From an uncultured Collinsella sp. (GTDB taxonomy: Bacteria > Actinomycetota > Coriobacteriia > Coriobacteriales > Coriobacteriaceae): 64,000 bases of DNA. The stretch covers positions 11,237 through 75,236 of the forward strand of contig UQZM01000003.1 in assembly GCA_900545615.1 (NCBI GenBank), given 5' to 3'. Numbering within the stretch: the stretch's first letter is position 1; every line of letters begins with the position of its first letter. The translations under genes were made by a program, and so were the position numbers. This document shows, in pieces, positions 49,124 to 57,561 of this stretch. The notes beneath the pieces are model-generated. The model was not told the DNA's origin and did no database searches. It saw nothing but the letters and a program-made list of their open reading frames with translations.

Positions 49124-49416
49124 TCAGACCTCCATCTGACATCGTCTTGCGCTGATAGATAAACCATAAGAAATAAAACTGAGATGATTATAACGAAATG
49201 CCGACCGAATACCCCAAAAAATCGACCGTATGCCGAATTAGAAGTTCATTTTTTGCGGAAAAACGGTATATGCAAAAACTTTACCAACCGTTCTAACCGC
49301 TGCTATCTGGGCGATATTTTAGTTCGATGATGCGCCGAAGAAAAAACGTTTTATCAATCTTGAGCATCACACTGTCTGCACCGTTGCGCCTGTGCCGTGT
49401 TTCCAGATGGAATGTT
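49124..49416. other. AT-rich divergent intergenic region, pyk side
   Basis: It holds the pyk leader and a reverse-strand TATAAT (49187-49192). Beyond that I see no open frame, repeat or strong hairpin. The rest of the gap (49417-49564) is the P-ATPase leader, listed separately. Confidence 0.5.
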
Positions 49417-49564
49417 TTGGCTAGACGCGTCGCTTTGGGGTACCATAGCTCCACTATCAACTGCCGCTCAGCACGGCAGCCTTGATGAGCCCTTGCCCTT
49501 CTCCTGGGAATTATGATCGGGCATCAATCTGCTGAGTGGCCCGAATCCCAGGAGGGGACTCTAT
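49417..49564 (+). promoter_or_regulatory. P-type ATPase promoter and candidate regulatory RNA leader
   Basis: TTGGCT (49417-49422) and TACCAT (49441-49446), 18 bp apart, predict a start near 49453. Hairpin 1 is CTGCCG-CTCAGCA-CGGCAG (49461-49479). Hairpin 2 pairs CCC-TT-CTCCTGGGA (49496-49509) with TCCCAGGAG-GGG (49546-49557), which buries the SD GGAGGGG. It has an upper stem CGGGC (49518-49522) / GCCCG (49539-49543). Its loop holds TGCTGAG (49530-49536), the exact complement of the hairpin 1 loop. GGGC can instead pair with GCCC at 49489-49492. Confidence 0.6.
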
Positions 49565-52246
49565 ATGCAAAAGGAATACCTGTCCGCCGCGGCGGAGGTA
49601 CTCAGCGACCAGGGTGTCGATGAGAACCTCGGCCTGAGCAACGACGAGGCGTCGTCGCGCCTCGCCAAGACAGGCCCTAACAAGCTTGAGGAAGCCGAGA
49701 AGACGCCGCTGTGGAAGCGCTTCTTTGAGCAGATGGCCGACCCCATGGTCATCATGCTGATCGTTGCCGCCGTTATCAGCGCACTTACGGGCATGGTCAA
49801 GGGCGAGCCCGATTTTGCCGACGTCGCCATTATCATGTTCGTCGTTATCGTCAACTCGGTGCTGGGCGTGGTCCAGGAAGCCAAGAGCGAGGAGGCCCTC
49901 GAGGCCCTGCAGGAAATGAGCGCGGCGCAGTCCAAGGTGCTGCGCGACGGCAAGCTCGTACACCTGCCGAGCGCCGAGCTCGTGCCCGGTGACGTGATCA
50001 TGCTCGAGGCGGGCGACTCGGTCCCGGCCGACTGCCGCGTCCTCGAGAGCGCCACGATGAAGATCGAAGAGGCCGCACTCACCGGCGAGTCCGTGCCGGT
50101 CGAGAAGCACGCCAACGTGATCGAGCTTGCCGCGGGCGCCGACGACGTGCCGCTCGGCGACCGCAAGAACATGTGCTACATGGGTTCCACCGTTGTGTAC
50201 GGCCGTGGCCGCGCCGTCGTGGTCGGCACCGGCATGGATACCGAGATGGGTAAGATCGCCGGTGCCCTGGCCGAGGCCAAGGAAGAGCTCACGCCGTTGC
50301 AGGTGAAGCTCGCCGAGCTCAGCCGCATCCTCACCATCATGGTTATCGTCATCTGCGTCGTGATCTTTGGCGTTGACATCATCCGTCACGGCGTGGGTAA
50401 CGTCCTTACCGACCCGACTGCCCTGCTCGACACCTTTATGGTTGCCGTCTCGCTCGCCGTCGCCGCCATTCCCGAGGGCCTGGTCGCCGTCGTGACCATC
50501 GTCCTTTCGCTCGGCGTGACCAAGATGGCCAAGCGCCAGGCGATTATCCGCAAGCTTTCCGCCGTCGAGACCCTCGGCTGCACGCAGACCATCTGCTCCG
50601 ACAAGACCGGTACCCTCACCCAGAACAAGATGACCGTCGTCAAGCACGAGCTCGCTGCGCCTAAGGAGAAGTTCCTGGCCGGCATGGCCCTGTGCTCCGA
50701 CGCCCAGTGGGACGAGGAGCTGGGCGAGGCCGTGGGCGAGCCGACCGAGTGCGCGCTCGTCAACGATGCCGGCAAGGCGGGCCTCACCGGCCTGACCGCC
50801 GAGCACCCGCGTGTGGGCGAGGCCCCGTTCGACTCGGGCCGCAAGATGATGTCCGTGGTCGTCGAGACCCTGGACGGCGAGTACGAGCAGTACACCAAGG
50901 GCGCGCCCGACGTGGTGATTGGCCTGTGCACCCATATCTACGAGGGCGATAAGGTTGTGCCCCTGACCGAGGAGCGTCGTGCCGAGCTCGTGGCAGCCAA
51001 CAAGGCCATGGCCGACGAGGCCCTGCGCGTGCTGGCGCTGGCGAGCCGCACCTACACCGAGGTTCCCGCCGACTGCAGCCCCGCTGCGCTTGAGCATGAC
51101 CTGGTCTTCTGCGGCCTGTCCGGCATGATCGACCCGGTTCGCCCCGAGGTTGCCGACGCTATTCGCGAGGCGCACGACGCCGGTATTCGCACCGTCATGA
51201 TCACGGGCGACCACATCGACACCGCCGTGGCCATCGCCAAGCAGCTGGGCATCGTCGCCGACCGCAGCCAGGCCATTACCGGTGCCGACCTCGACCGCAT
51301 GAGCGACGAGGAGCTCGACGCGCACATCGAGGACTACGGCGTGTACGCCCGCGTCCAGCCCGAGCACAAGACCCGCATCGTCGAGGCTTGGAAGTCGCGC
51401 GACCAGATCGTCGCCATGACGGGCGACGGCGTCAACGATGCCCCGTCCATCAAGCGCGCCGACATCGGTGTGGGCATGGGCATCACCGGTACCGATGTCA
51501 CCAAAAACGTCGCTGACATGGTGCTTGCCGACGACAACTTCGCCACCATCATCGGTGCCTGCGAAGAGGGCCGTCGCATCTACGACAACATCCGCAAGGT
51601 CATCCAGTTCCTGCTTTCGGCCAACCTTGCCGAGGTCTTCTCGGTATTCATCGCCACGCTCATCGGCTTTACCATCTTCCAGCCGGTGCAGCTGCTATGG
51701 GTGAACCTGGTCACCGACTGCTTCCCCGCGCTCGCGCTGGGCATGGAGGATGCCGAGGGCGACATCATGAAGCGCAAGCCGCGCAACGCCAAGGACGGTG
51801 TCTTTGCCGGACATATGGGTCTGGACTGCGTGGTCCAGGGCCTGATCATCACCGTGCTGGTGCTGGCGAGCTTCTTTGTGGGCGTGTACTTTGACATGGG
51901 CTACATCCACATCGCCGATATGATCGCCGGTAATGCCGACGAGGAAGGCGTGATGATGGCCTTCATCACGCTCAACATGGTCGAGATCTTCCACTGCTTC
52001 AATATGCGCAGCCGTCGTGCGTCGCTGTTCACCATGAAGAAGCAGAACAAGTGGCTGTGGGCTTCCGCCGCGCTGGCGCTGGTGCTGACGGTGATCGTAA
52101 CCGTGCAGCCGACGCTTGCCGAGATGTTCTTTGGCCCCGTGACGCTTGAGCTCAAGGGCGTTGTCGCTGCCCTGGGCCTGGCCTTCCTGATCATCCCGCT
52201 GATGGAGATCTACAAGGCGATCATGCGCGCGGTCGAGAAGGAGTAA
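49565..52246 (+). CDS. Calcium-type P-type cation ATPase (P2A-like)
   Basis: Membrane cation pump (893 aa) with about ten transmembrane helices. Order: N-terminal GLSNDEASSRLAKTGPNKL, A domain with LTGESVPVEK, M4 AAIPEGLVAVVTIVLSLG, phosphorylation site DKTGTLTQNK with Asp346, N domain KGAPD, hinge TGDGVNDAP, M6 NLVTDCFPALALGMED. The M4 PEGL and M6 N-x-x-TD residues are those of SERCA-type Ca2+ pumps, so Ca2+ (possibly Mn2+) export is the best guess. It is preceded by a leader whose hairpin sequesters the SD. Confidence 0.9.
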   Translation: MQKEYLSAAAEVLSDQGVDENLGLSNDEASSRLAKTGPNKLEEAEKTPLWKRFFEQMADPMVIMLIVAAVISALTGMVKGEPDFADVAIIMFVVIVNSVLGVVQEAKSEEALEALQEMSAAQSKVLRDGKLVHLPSAELVPGDVIMLEAGDSVPADCRVLESATMKIEEAALTGESVPVEKHANVIELAAGADDVPLGDRKNMCYMGSTVVYGRGRAVVVGTGMDTEMGKIAGALAEAKEELTPLQVKLAELSRILTIMVIVICVVIFGVDIIRHGVGNVLTDPTALLDTFMVAVSLAVAAIPEGLVAVVTIVLSLGVTKMAKRQAIIRKLSAVETLGCTQTICSDKTGTLTQNKMTVVKHELAAPKEKFLAGMALCSDAQWDEELGEAVGEPTECALVNDAGKAGLTGLTAEHPRVGEAPFDSGRKMMSVVVETLDGEYEQYTKGAPDVVIGLCTHIYEGDKVVPLTEERRAELVAANKAMADEALRVLALASRTYTEVPADCSPAALEHDLVFCGLSGMIDPVRPEVADAIREAHDAGIRTVMITGDHIDTAVAIAKQLGIVADRSQAITGADLDRMSDEELDAHIEDYGVYARVQPEHKTRIVEAWKSRDQIVAMTGDGVNDAPSIKRADIGVGMGITGTDVTKNVADMVLADDNFATIIGACEEGRRIYDNIRKVIQFLLSANLAEVFSVFIATLIGFTIFQPVQLLWVNLVTDCFPALALGMEDAEGDIMKRKPRNAKDGVFAGHMGLDCVVQGLIITVLVLASFFVGVYFDMGYIHIADMIAGNADEEGVMMAFITLNMVEIFHCFNMRSRRASLFTMKKQNKWLWASAALALVLTVIVTVQPTLAEMFFGPVTLELKGVVAALGLAFLIIPLMEIYKAIMRAVEKE

Positions 52247-52258
52247 GTTAACCTGTCC

Positions 52259-52347
52259 GGGCCCGCCCCTGCGTGTTTTCTTCTTCGCTGGTCCTCGCGC
52301 TTCGCGCTGCGGGATCGCTCAGAAGAAAACACTCCCGGGGTGGGCCC
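52259..52347. repeat. Inverted repeat GGGCCC...AGAAGA element
   Basis: Left arm 52259-52284 (GGGCCCGCCCC...GTGTTTTCTTCT) pairs with 52321-52347 (AGAAGAAAACAC...GGGGTGGGCCC), with a mismatch block in the middle. The 36-nt centre is GC-rich with its own small hairpin. It follows the ATPase stop and precedes the true terminator. Confidence 0.65.
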
Positions 52348-52407
52348 TACGGTATCCTTGCTGGCTTTACTCCCGCGCGGATGAAAAAGGGCTGAGGGAA
52401 AGTTTGT

Positions 52408-52441
52408 GAGCTGGTCGGGCTTTGCCCGGCCAGCTCTTTTT
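52408..52441 (+). terminator. Terminator of the P-type ATPase gene
   Basis: GAGCTGGTCGGGC (52408-52420) and GCCCGGCCAGCTC (52424-52436) with loop TTT, followed by TTTTT. Stem 13 bp with one wobble pair. Confidence 0.88.
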
Positions 52442-52489
52442 GATTTAAAATACCTGCTCAGTTGTGTGGTTTTGTGCTGGGAGGCATCT

Positions 52490-53674
52490 GTGGGCAAGGC
52501 TAAGGCTAAAGCGAAGAAAAAGACGACGGGGGCGCGGGCTAAGCGCGATCGTCGTCGGAAGCTCGCGACCGAAGCCCCTGCATCTGCTGAGGAGCTGCTG
52601 GCAAGCGTACCGGGGCTTGACGCGTTACAGGGTGTTCCGGCGTTCGATGACCTGCCGGTCGATGCGGCTCAGCAGGCTGCATTTGACGACTTTTGCGCAC
52701 AGGCCGAGGAGCCCGAGCAGATGCAGCTCGGTGCCGTGGTGCGCCTGGACCGCGGGTTTCCGCTGGTGGCAACTGCCGACGACACGTTTCGTGCCGAGCA
52801 TGCCGTAGGGTTTGCCAAGTCGCGTGGCGAGGACGAGGTCTTGCTGCCCGCCGTGGGCGACCGCGTGGCGGTTCGCCGTGCTCCCGGGCACGACATGGGC
52901 GTGATCGAGTGCGTACTGCCGCGCCGTACGAGCTTTGAACGTTGGCGTGGCCGTGCCCGCGGTGAGCGCCAGGTGCTCTGCTCCAACGTTGACAGCGTGC
53001 TGATCGTGCAGGCGCTCGGCGCCGGCGAGGTGCTGCTCGATCGCGTCGCGCGCTCACTGGTGTTGGCGCTCGATTGCGATGCCGAGCCGGTGGTGGTGCT
53101 CACCAAGGCCGACCGCTGCGAGGCCGATGAGCTCGAGCGCGATCTGGACCGCGTGCGCCGTCTGGTGGGTCCGGACGTGCGCGTGATCGTGACGTCTTCT
53201 GCCGAGGGCCTCGGCCTGGACGAGGTGCGCGCCTGCGTACCGGCTGGGAGCTGTGCCATGATCCTGGGCGAGTCGGGCGCCGGCAAGTCAACGTTGCTCA
53301 ATGCGCTGCTGGGCCACGATGCGCTGGCCACTGGCGGCGTGCGCGAGCGTGATGACCAAGGTCGCCACACCACGGTTGCGCGCGTGATGGTGGCGCTGCC
53401 GGGCGACGCCGGCGTGATCGCCGATGCCCCGGGCCTGCGCAGCCTGCCGCTTGTGGGGCATGAGCGGGGCCTGGCGCGTGCCTTCCCCGAGATCGTCGAG
53501 GCGTCGCGTGCGTGCCGGTTTGGCGATTGTACGCACACTCACGAGCCGGGTTGTGCCGTTCGCGAGGCCGAGGACACGGGACAGATCGACAGTCTGCGCC
53601 TGGAGACGTTCCAAAACCTGGCGTCATCCATGCGCGTGAGTGCCCAAATGCTCGATCCCGATGTTCATCTGTAA
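52490..53674 (+). CDS. rsgA: Ribosome small-subunit-dependent GTPase RsgA
   Basis: Circularly permuted GTPase for late 30S ribosome maturation (394 aa). A Lys/Arg-rich N-terminal tail (KAKAKAKKKTTGARAKRDRRRK) precedes an OB-fold (about 75-150). The G motifs are in permuted order G4 VVVLTKAD, G5 VTSSAEG, G1 GESGAGKSTLLN (about 260-271), G3 DAPGL. A C-terminal zinc knuckle follows: CRFGDCTHTHEPGCAV. The GTG at 52490 has GGGAGG 6 nt upstream; the longer open frame overlaps the preceding terminator. Confidence 0.94.
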   Translation: MGKAKAKAKKKTTGARAKRDRRRKLATEAPASAEELLASVPGLDALQGVPAFDDLPVDAAQQAAFDDFCAQAEEPEQMQLGAVVRLDRGFPLVATADDTFRAEHAVGFAKSRGEDEVLLPAVGDRVAVRRAPGHDMGVIECVLPRRTSFERWRGRARGERQVLCSNVDSVLIVQALGAGEVLLDRVARSLVLALDCDAEPVVVLTKADRCEADELERDLDRVRRLVGPDVRVIVTSSAEGLGLDEVRACVPAGSCAMILGESGAGKSTLLNALLGHDALATGGVRERDDQGRHTTVARVMVALPGDAGVIADAPGLRSLPLVGHERGLARAFPEIVEASRACRFGDCTHTHEPGCAVREAEDTGQIDSLRLETFQNLASSMRVSAQMLDPDVHL

Positions 53675-53691
53675 TTGAATTTTCCTATGAC

Positions 53692-53727
53692 AGCCGTCTC
53701 CCAACTGCTTGGGAGGCGGCTTTTTTT
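53692..53727 (+). terminator. Terminator of rsgA
   Basis: AGCCGTCTCCCAA (53692-53704) pairs with TTGGGAGGCGGC and the following T (53709-53721); seven T follow from 53721. Confidence 0.92.
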
Positions 53728-53766
53728 GCTGCCAAAGCGTCTCGAAATATGCGTTTTGCCGACGTT

Positions 53767-53830
53767 CTGACCAAAACCATGCCACGAGCTTGACGGGCTG
53801 GTCAGCTTTTGGTCAGCAATTGGTTTGACA
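53767..53830 (+). promoter_or_regulatory. Control region of the Tad operon with GGTCAG repeats
   Basis: CTGACCAAAA (53767-53776) and TTTTGGTCAG (53807-53816) are a perfect 10-bp inverted repeat; GGTCAGC occurs twice (about 53800 and 53811). TTGACA at 53825-53830 is a good -35, but no convincing -10 follows at the right distance. Confidence 0.45.
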
Positions 53831-53927
53831 CGTAAAACCAAGATTGCGATTGCGCCGCTTTGCGCCCTGGTCGTCAAGACAATGGTGGTACGGGCATTTG
53901 CCCGGCACCGCCATGAGAGGAGCGGCC

Positions 53928-54587
53928 GTGAACAAGAGCAAGCGCATCGCCATCAGTCTGGTCGCGGGCGTGCTTGCCGCGGCGCTCTGCATGGTCTACG
54001 GCTCGTCGATCCGCTCGCAAGCCGAGCAGGCCCAGGCCGAGACTTTGGCAAAATACGGCGGCGACCGCGTTGAGGTGTGCGTCGCGGCGCGCGATATCGA
54101 TGTGGGCGAGACCCTCGACGAGACTAATGTCATAACTCAGGAATGGCTGGCGAGTCTGTTGCCGCGTGATGCGGCGACCGAGCTGCGTCAGGTGCGCGGC
54201 GACGTGACGACCTCGCGCATTCCCAAAAACGCTGTGATTTGCAATGTCTACACCAAGGCCGAGAGCCACAAGCTCGAGGTGCCTAAAGGCAAGGTTGCCG
54301 TTTCGGTGGCGGTCGATGCCGAGCACTCGGTCGGCGGCGCCACGGGCGTGGGCAGCTATGTGGACGTGTACGTGCAAAAAGATGGCGTGACCGATCGTTT
54401 GTGCGGAGCGTACGTGATCGATACCAGCGAAGATGCCGGCGCCACGCGTGAAGGCAAGATCGAGTGGGTGACGCTGGCGGCAGACCCCGAAGATGTCAAG
54501 GAATTGCTGGGAGCCTCGGGAAAGGGAACGGTCAGCTTGACGATTCCCGCCACGGCGCGCGGCAAAAAGAGCGGAGGCGACGAGTGA
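53928..54587 (+). CDS. SAF-domain Flp pilus assembly protein (CpaB/RcpC-like)
   Basis: First gene of the Tad pilus cluster (219 aa). A signal anchor (about 5-25: KRIAISLVAGVLAAALCMVYG) precedes an SAF domain (about 48-115: VEVCVAARDIDVGETLDETNVITQEWL and SRIPKNAVICNVYT), then a beta-rich RcpC-like part (AVSVAVDAEHSVGGATGVGSYVDVYVQ). In Gram-negative Tad systems CpaB assists the outer-membrane secretin; a monoderm has none, so here it more likely acts at the cell wall. The GTG at 53928 follows GAGAGGAG. It overlaps the next gene at ATGA-type junction TGATG. Confidence 0.85.
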   Translation: MNKSKRIAISLVAGVLAAALCMVYGSSIRSQAEQAQAETLAKYGGDRVEVCVAARDIDVGETLDETNVITQEWLASLLPRDAATELRQVRGDVTTSRIPKNAVICNVYTKAESHKLEVPKGKVAVSVAVDAEHSVGGATGVGSYVDVYVQKDGVTDRLCGAYVIDTSEDAGATREGKIEWVTLAADPEDVKELLGASGKGTVSLTIPATARGKKSGGDE

Positions 54588-56236
54588 TGAAGGCGATCTG
54601 GCTTGCGTGCTGCGCGTGCGGCGATTACGGGCTGCTACAGCAGGAAGTCGAGGGTCGCGATGTGGGCGCGCAGGTGCTTCGCGTGGGCGACCTGGACGGG
54701 CTGGTATCCATGGCGCGGGCGTTTCCGTCGCGCCGCGGTGCCGCCATCATCGCGGCGTCTCTGTTCGATACCGAAGACGTGCGGAAGACCGTTGCGCGCC
54801 TGACGGCCGAGGGCCGTGTGAGTCGCGTCGTCGTGTTGATCGAGACACTCGACCCGTCGGATATCGAAGGGCTGTTTCGCGCGGGGGCGACCGAGGTCAT
54901 CGCTGCGCACAGTTTGTGCGGCAACGGACGCGCGGGCGAGGGAACGGTTGATTCCGATCGGCGCATGACGATTGAGCCCGATGCTTTTGTTGATAGGGAA
55001 CCCGGGGCGCCTCGCGCTACAAGAGGCCCGCGTGTTGATGAATATGGAAAAGCGGAAGCCGAGCATGGTCGGCGCCCCCGGGACCCCCTTGCATGCGATG
55101 ACGCTGGAGGGCCGGTACCGTATGGCGATGACGTTCTGGCTGAAGATATGGGATACGTGCACGGCGTAAACCTGGCCGATGAGCTCGACGAGGTCGAGGG
55201 TTTTGCCGGGGCCGGCGAGCCGTGTGCCGCTGCGTCTTTGGCTTCGGAGCCGCAGCCCGGGCAGCCTGCCATGCCGGCTTGGGCTCAGCGCGTGACCGCG
55301 GCGGGGGAGACGGGGATGTTATCGCCCGCGTCCGTGTCGCCGGTTCCTGCACCGTCAGCCCCCGCGCTGTCGGCGGACGCTTCGATTCCGTCGCGTCGGG
55401 CACCGGTCGTCTGCGCCGTCTCGGGTTCGGGCGGTTGCGGCAAGTCGACGATCGTTGCCACCATGGCGCATGCGGCGTCGCTGTTGGGTTTGCGTGCCGC
55501 TGTGCTCGACTTGGATCTCATGTTTGGAAACCTATACGATCTGCTGGATGTCGACACCCCGCACGATATAGCGACACTTATCGAGCCGTCGGCGGCGGGC
55601 GCACTTGCCGAGTCGGATATCGTGGCCGCATCGATGCGCGTCGCCCCGGGCATCACGCTTTGGGGACCTGTCGCGGCCCCCGAGAAGGCCGAGCTCATGG
55701 CACGTCCGGTGGAGCTATTGCTCGATGTTTTGCGTCGCGAATCCGACGTGGTCTTTGTCGACACCTCGGTCTTTTGGGGTGATGCCGTGGCCGCCGCGGT
55801 GGCGGCGAGCGACCGTTGCCTGGTCGTAGGCGATGCGGCGGTATCGTCCGCGACATCCGCTTCGCGCGTCATTGAGCTGGCGAGCCGCGTGGGCGTGCCA
55901 CGCACGCGCATGAGCGCCGTGTTCAACCGGTTTGGTGCGCGCGGTGCCGACGAGGACGTCGCCATGCGCTTTGAGATTGCCTGCGCACTGAGCTCCAAGA
56001 TCCGCATTGCCGATGGCGGCCAGGACTTGGCTGCGCTCATGGCATTCGGTCGTGCCGACGAGGCAGTGGGTCAGACGAGCGCTTTTGCGACCAGCGTGCG
56101 CGAGGCCACGCGCGAGATGCTCGTGGAACTGGGCTGCGCCGTCGGTCCTTGGAGCGATATGGTCGCCGACCGCGCGACCCGCACCGAGCGCCCACGCATC
56201 CGTCTTCCCTGGTCGCGTGAGGGTGATTCGCGATGA
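54587..56236 (+). CDS. Tad pilus localisation ATPase TadZ/CpaE-like
   Basis: Protein of 549 aa with an N-terminal response-regulator-like pseudo-receiver (about 1-120), a long low-complexity acidic and proline-rich linker (about 125-270), and a MinD/ParA-type ATPase (about 280-530). The ATPase carries the deviant Walker A SGSGGCGKSTIVATMAHA (about 281), LDLDLMFGN and VVFVDTSVFWGD. In the family it places the pilus machine in the cell. The ATG at 54587 overlaps the upstream stop by one base. Confidence 0.86.
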   Translation: MKAIWLACCACGDYGLLQQEVEGRDVGAQVLRVGDLDGLVSMARAFPSRRGAAIIAASLFDTEDVRKTVARLTAEGRVSRVVVLIETLDPSDIEGLFRAGATEVIAAHSLCGNGRAGEGTVDSDRRMTIEPDAFVDREPGAPRATRGPRVDEYGKAEAEHGRRPRDPLACDDAGGPVPYGDDVLAEDMGYVHGVNLADELDEVEGFAGAGEPCAAASLASEPQPGQPAMPAWAQRVTAAGETGMLSPASVSPVPAPSAPALSADASIPSRRAPVVCAVSGSGGCGKSTIVATMAHAASLLGLRAAVLDLDLMFGNLYDLLDVDTPHDIATLIEPSAAGALAESDIVAASMRVAPGITLWGPVAAPEKAELMARPVELLLDVLRRESDVVFVDTSVFWGDAVAAAVAASDRCLVVGDAAVSSATSASRVIELASRVGVPRTRMSAVFNRFGARGADEDVAMRFEIACALSSKIRIADGGQDLAALMAFGRADEAVGQTSAFATSVREATREMLVELGCAVGPWSDMVADRATRTERPRIRLPWSREGDSR

Positions 56237-57561
56237 GTCTGCAGACGCGGATTAAAGCAGCTGGCGCGGCCGCTGCGGCTGCCCCCGTTGATGCGGGACG
56301 CCGCCGTGCCGTTAAACGCCGCACCAAGCGTGCGGTGATGGACCGCATGGGCTACGACGAGGTGGCGCGCATCAGTGCCTACGTCGACCCGGCCTTTGCC
56401 CGCTCTGAGCTACGTCCGGCAGTGGAAGCGGCGCTCAACGTGGAAGAGCCGACCGACTTGGCGACGCCTGAGCGTGAGACCATCATCGACGAGATCCTAG
56501 ATGACGTGGTGGGCCTGGGACCGCTGCAGCCGCTCATCGAGGACGACACCGTTACCGAAATCATGATCAACGGCTGTCGCTCTGCCTTTTTTGAGCGCAG
56601 TGGCGTTTTGTATCCCATCGAGCACGCGTTTGAGGACGACGAGCAGATCCGTGTGCTCATCGACCGCATCATCTCGCCGCTCGGCCGTCGTATCGACGAG
56701 CGTAGCCCCATCGTCAACGCCCGCCTCAAGACGGGTTATCGCGTCAACGCGGTGATTCCACCCGTGGCGCTCGACGGGCCAATCCTCACCATCCGTAAGT
56801 TCTCGGACCGTATCTGTTCGTTGGACGAGCTTGTGGGGTTGGGGTCACTGCCGCTTTGGTATGCGCAGCTGCTGTCGTGCGCGGTGTCGTTGCGGCAGGA
56901 CTTGGCGGTTGCGGGAGGCACGGGGTCGGGCAAGACCACGCTGCTCAACGCGCTGTCGTGCGAGATTTCCACCGGCGAGCGCATCGTGACGATCGAGGAT
57001 TCCGCCGAGCTCAAGTTTGCACATCACCCACACGTTGTTCGTCTGGAGGCGCGTGAGGCGTCAATCGAGGGCGAGGGTGCGGTGACGATTCGCGACCTGG
57101 TGACCAATGCTTTGCGTATGCGCCCCGACCGCATCGTCGTGGGCGAGGTGCGCGGTGCCGAGTGCTGCGACATGCTGCAGGCCATGAACACGGGCCACGA
57201 CGGCTCGCTCACCACGCTCCATGCGGGTACCGAGCAGGAGACCGTGGTTCGCCTGACGCTGCTTGCGCGCTACGGCATCGATTTGCCGAGTGAGCTTATC
57301 GAAGAGCAGATCGCCATGGCGCTCGACGGCATCGTGATGTCCGAGCGTCATGCAGATGGCAAGCGCTTTGTGGCCTCATATTCGGGGGTTCACCGCGGCG
57401 CGTCGGGCGGTGTTGAGCTCGAACGCTACGTGACTTTCGATGCCGCCGAGCGCACCTGGACGCTCGACCGCGAGCCGCCGTTTATTGCGGAGGGCTTGCG
57501 GTCGGGAACGCTCACGCAAGAGGAGGTGGACGAATGGAGATCGCTATGCCCCTCGTCGTAG
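56233..57561 (+). CDS. Tad pilus assembly/secretion ATPase TadA/CpaF
   Basis: Hexameric VirB11-like ATPase that drives assembly of the Flp pilus (442 aa). N-terminal helical domain (about 1-150) with LGPLQPLIEDDTVTEIMINGC; nucleotide domain with Walker A GGTGSGKTTLLNAL (about 228-241), the Asp box IVTIEDSAELKF, Walker B MRPDRIVVGEVRGAEC and the His box MNTGHDGSLTTLHA. ATGA overlap with TadZ; its end overlaps the TadB start by 28 bp. Confidence 0.93.
   Translation: MSLQTRIKAAGAAAAAAPVDAGRRRAVKRRTKRAVMDRMGYDEVARISAYVDPAFARSELRPAVEAALNVEEPTDLATPERETIIDEILDDVVGLGPLQPLIEDDTVTEIMINGCRSAFFERSGVLYPIEHAFEDDEQIRVLIDRIISPLGRRIDERSPIVNARLKTGYRVNAVIPPVALDGPILTIRKFSDRICSLDELVGLGSLPLWYAQLLSCAVSLRQDLAVAGGTGSGKTTLLNALSCEISTGERIVTIEDSAELKFAHHPHVVRLEAREASIEGEGAVTIRDLVTNALRMRPDRIVVGEVRGAECCDMLQAMNTGHDGSLTTLHAGTEQETVVRLTLLARYGIDLPSELIEEQIAMALDGIVMSERHADGKRFVASYSGVHRGASGGVELERYVTFDAAERTWTLDREPPFIAEGLRSGTLTQEEVDEWRSLCPSS

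Noticed and set aside
49453..49564. Known yybP-ykoY (Mn2+) or NiCo riboswitch
   Set aside because: The GGGGAGUA core of yybP-ykoY and the conserved junction sequences of NiCo RNAs are not found in the leader.
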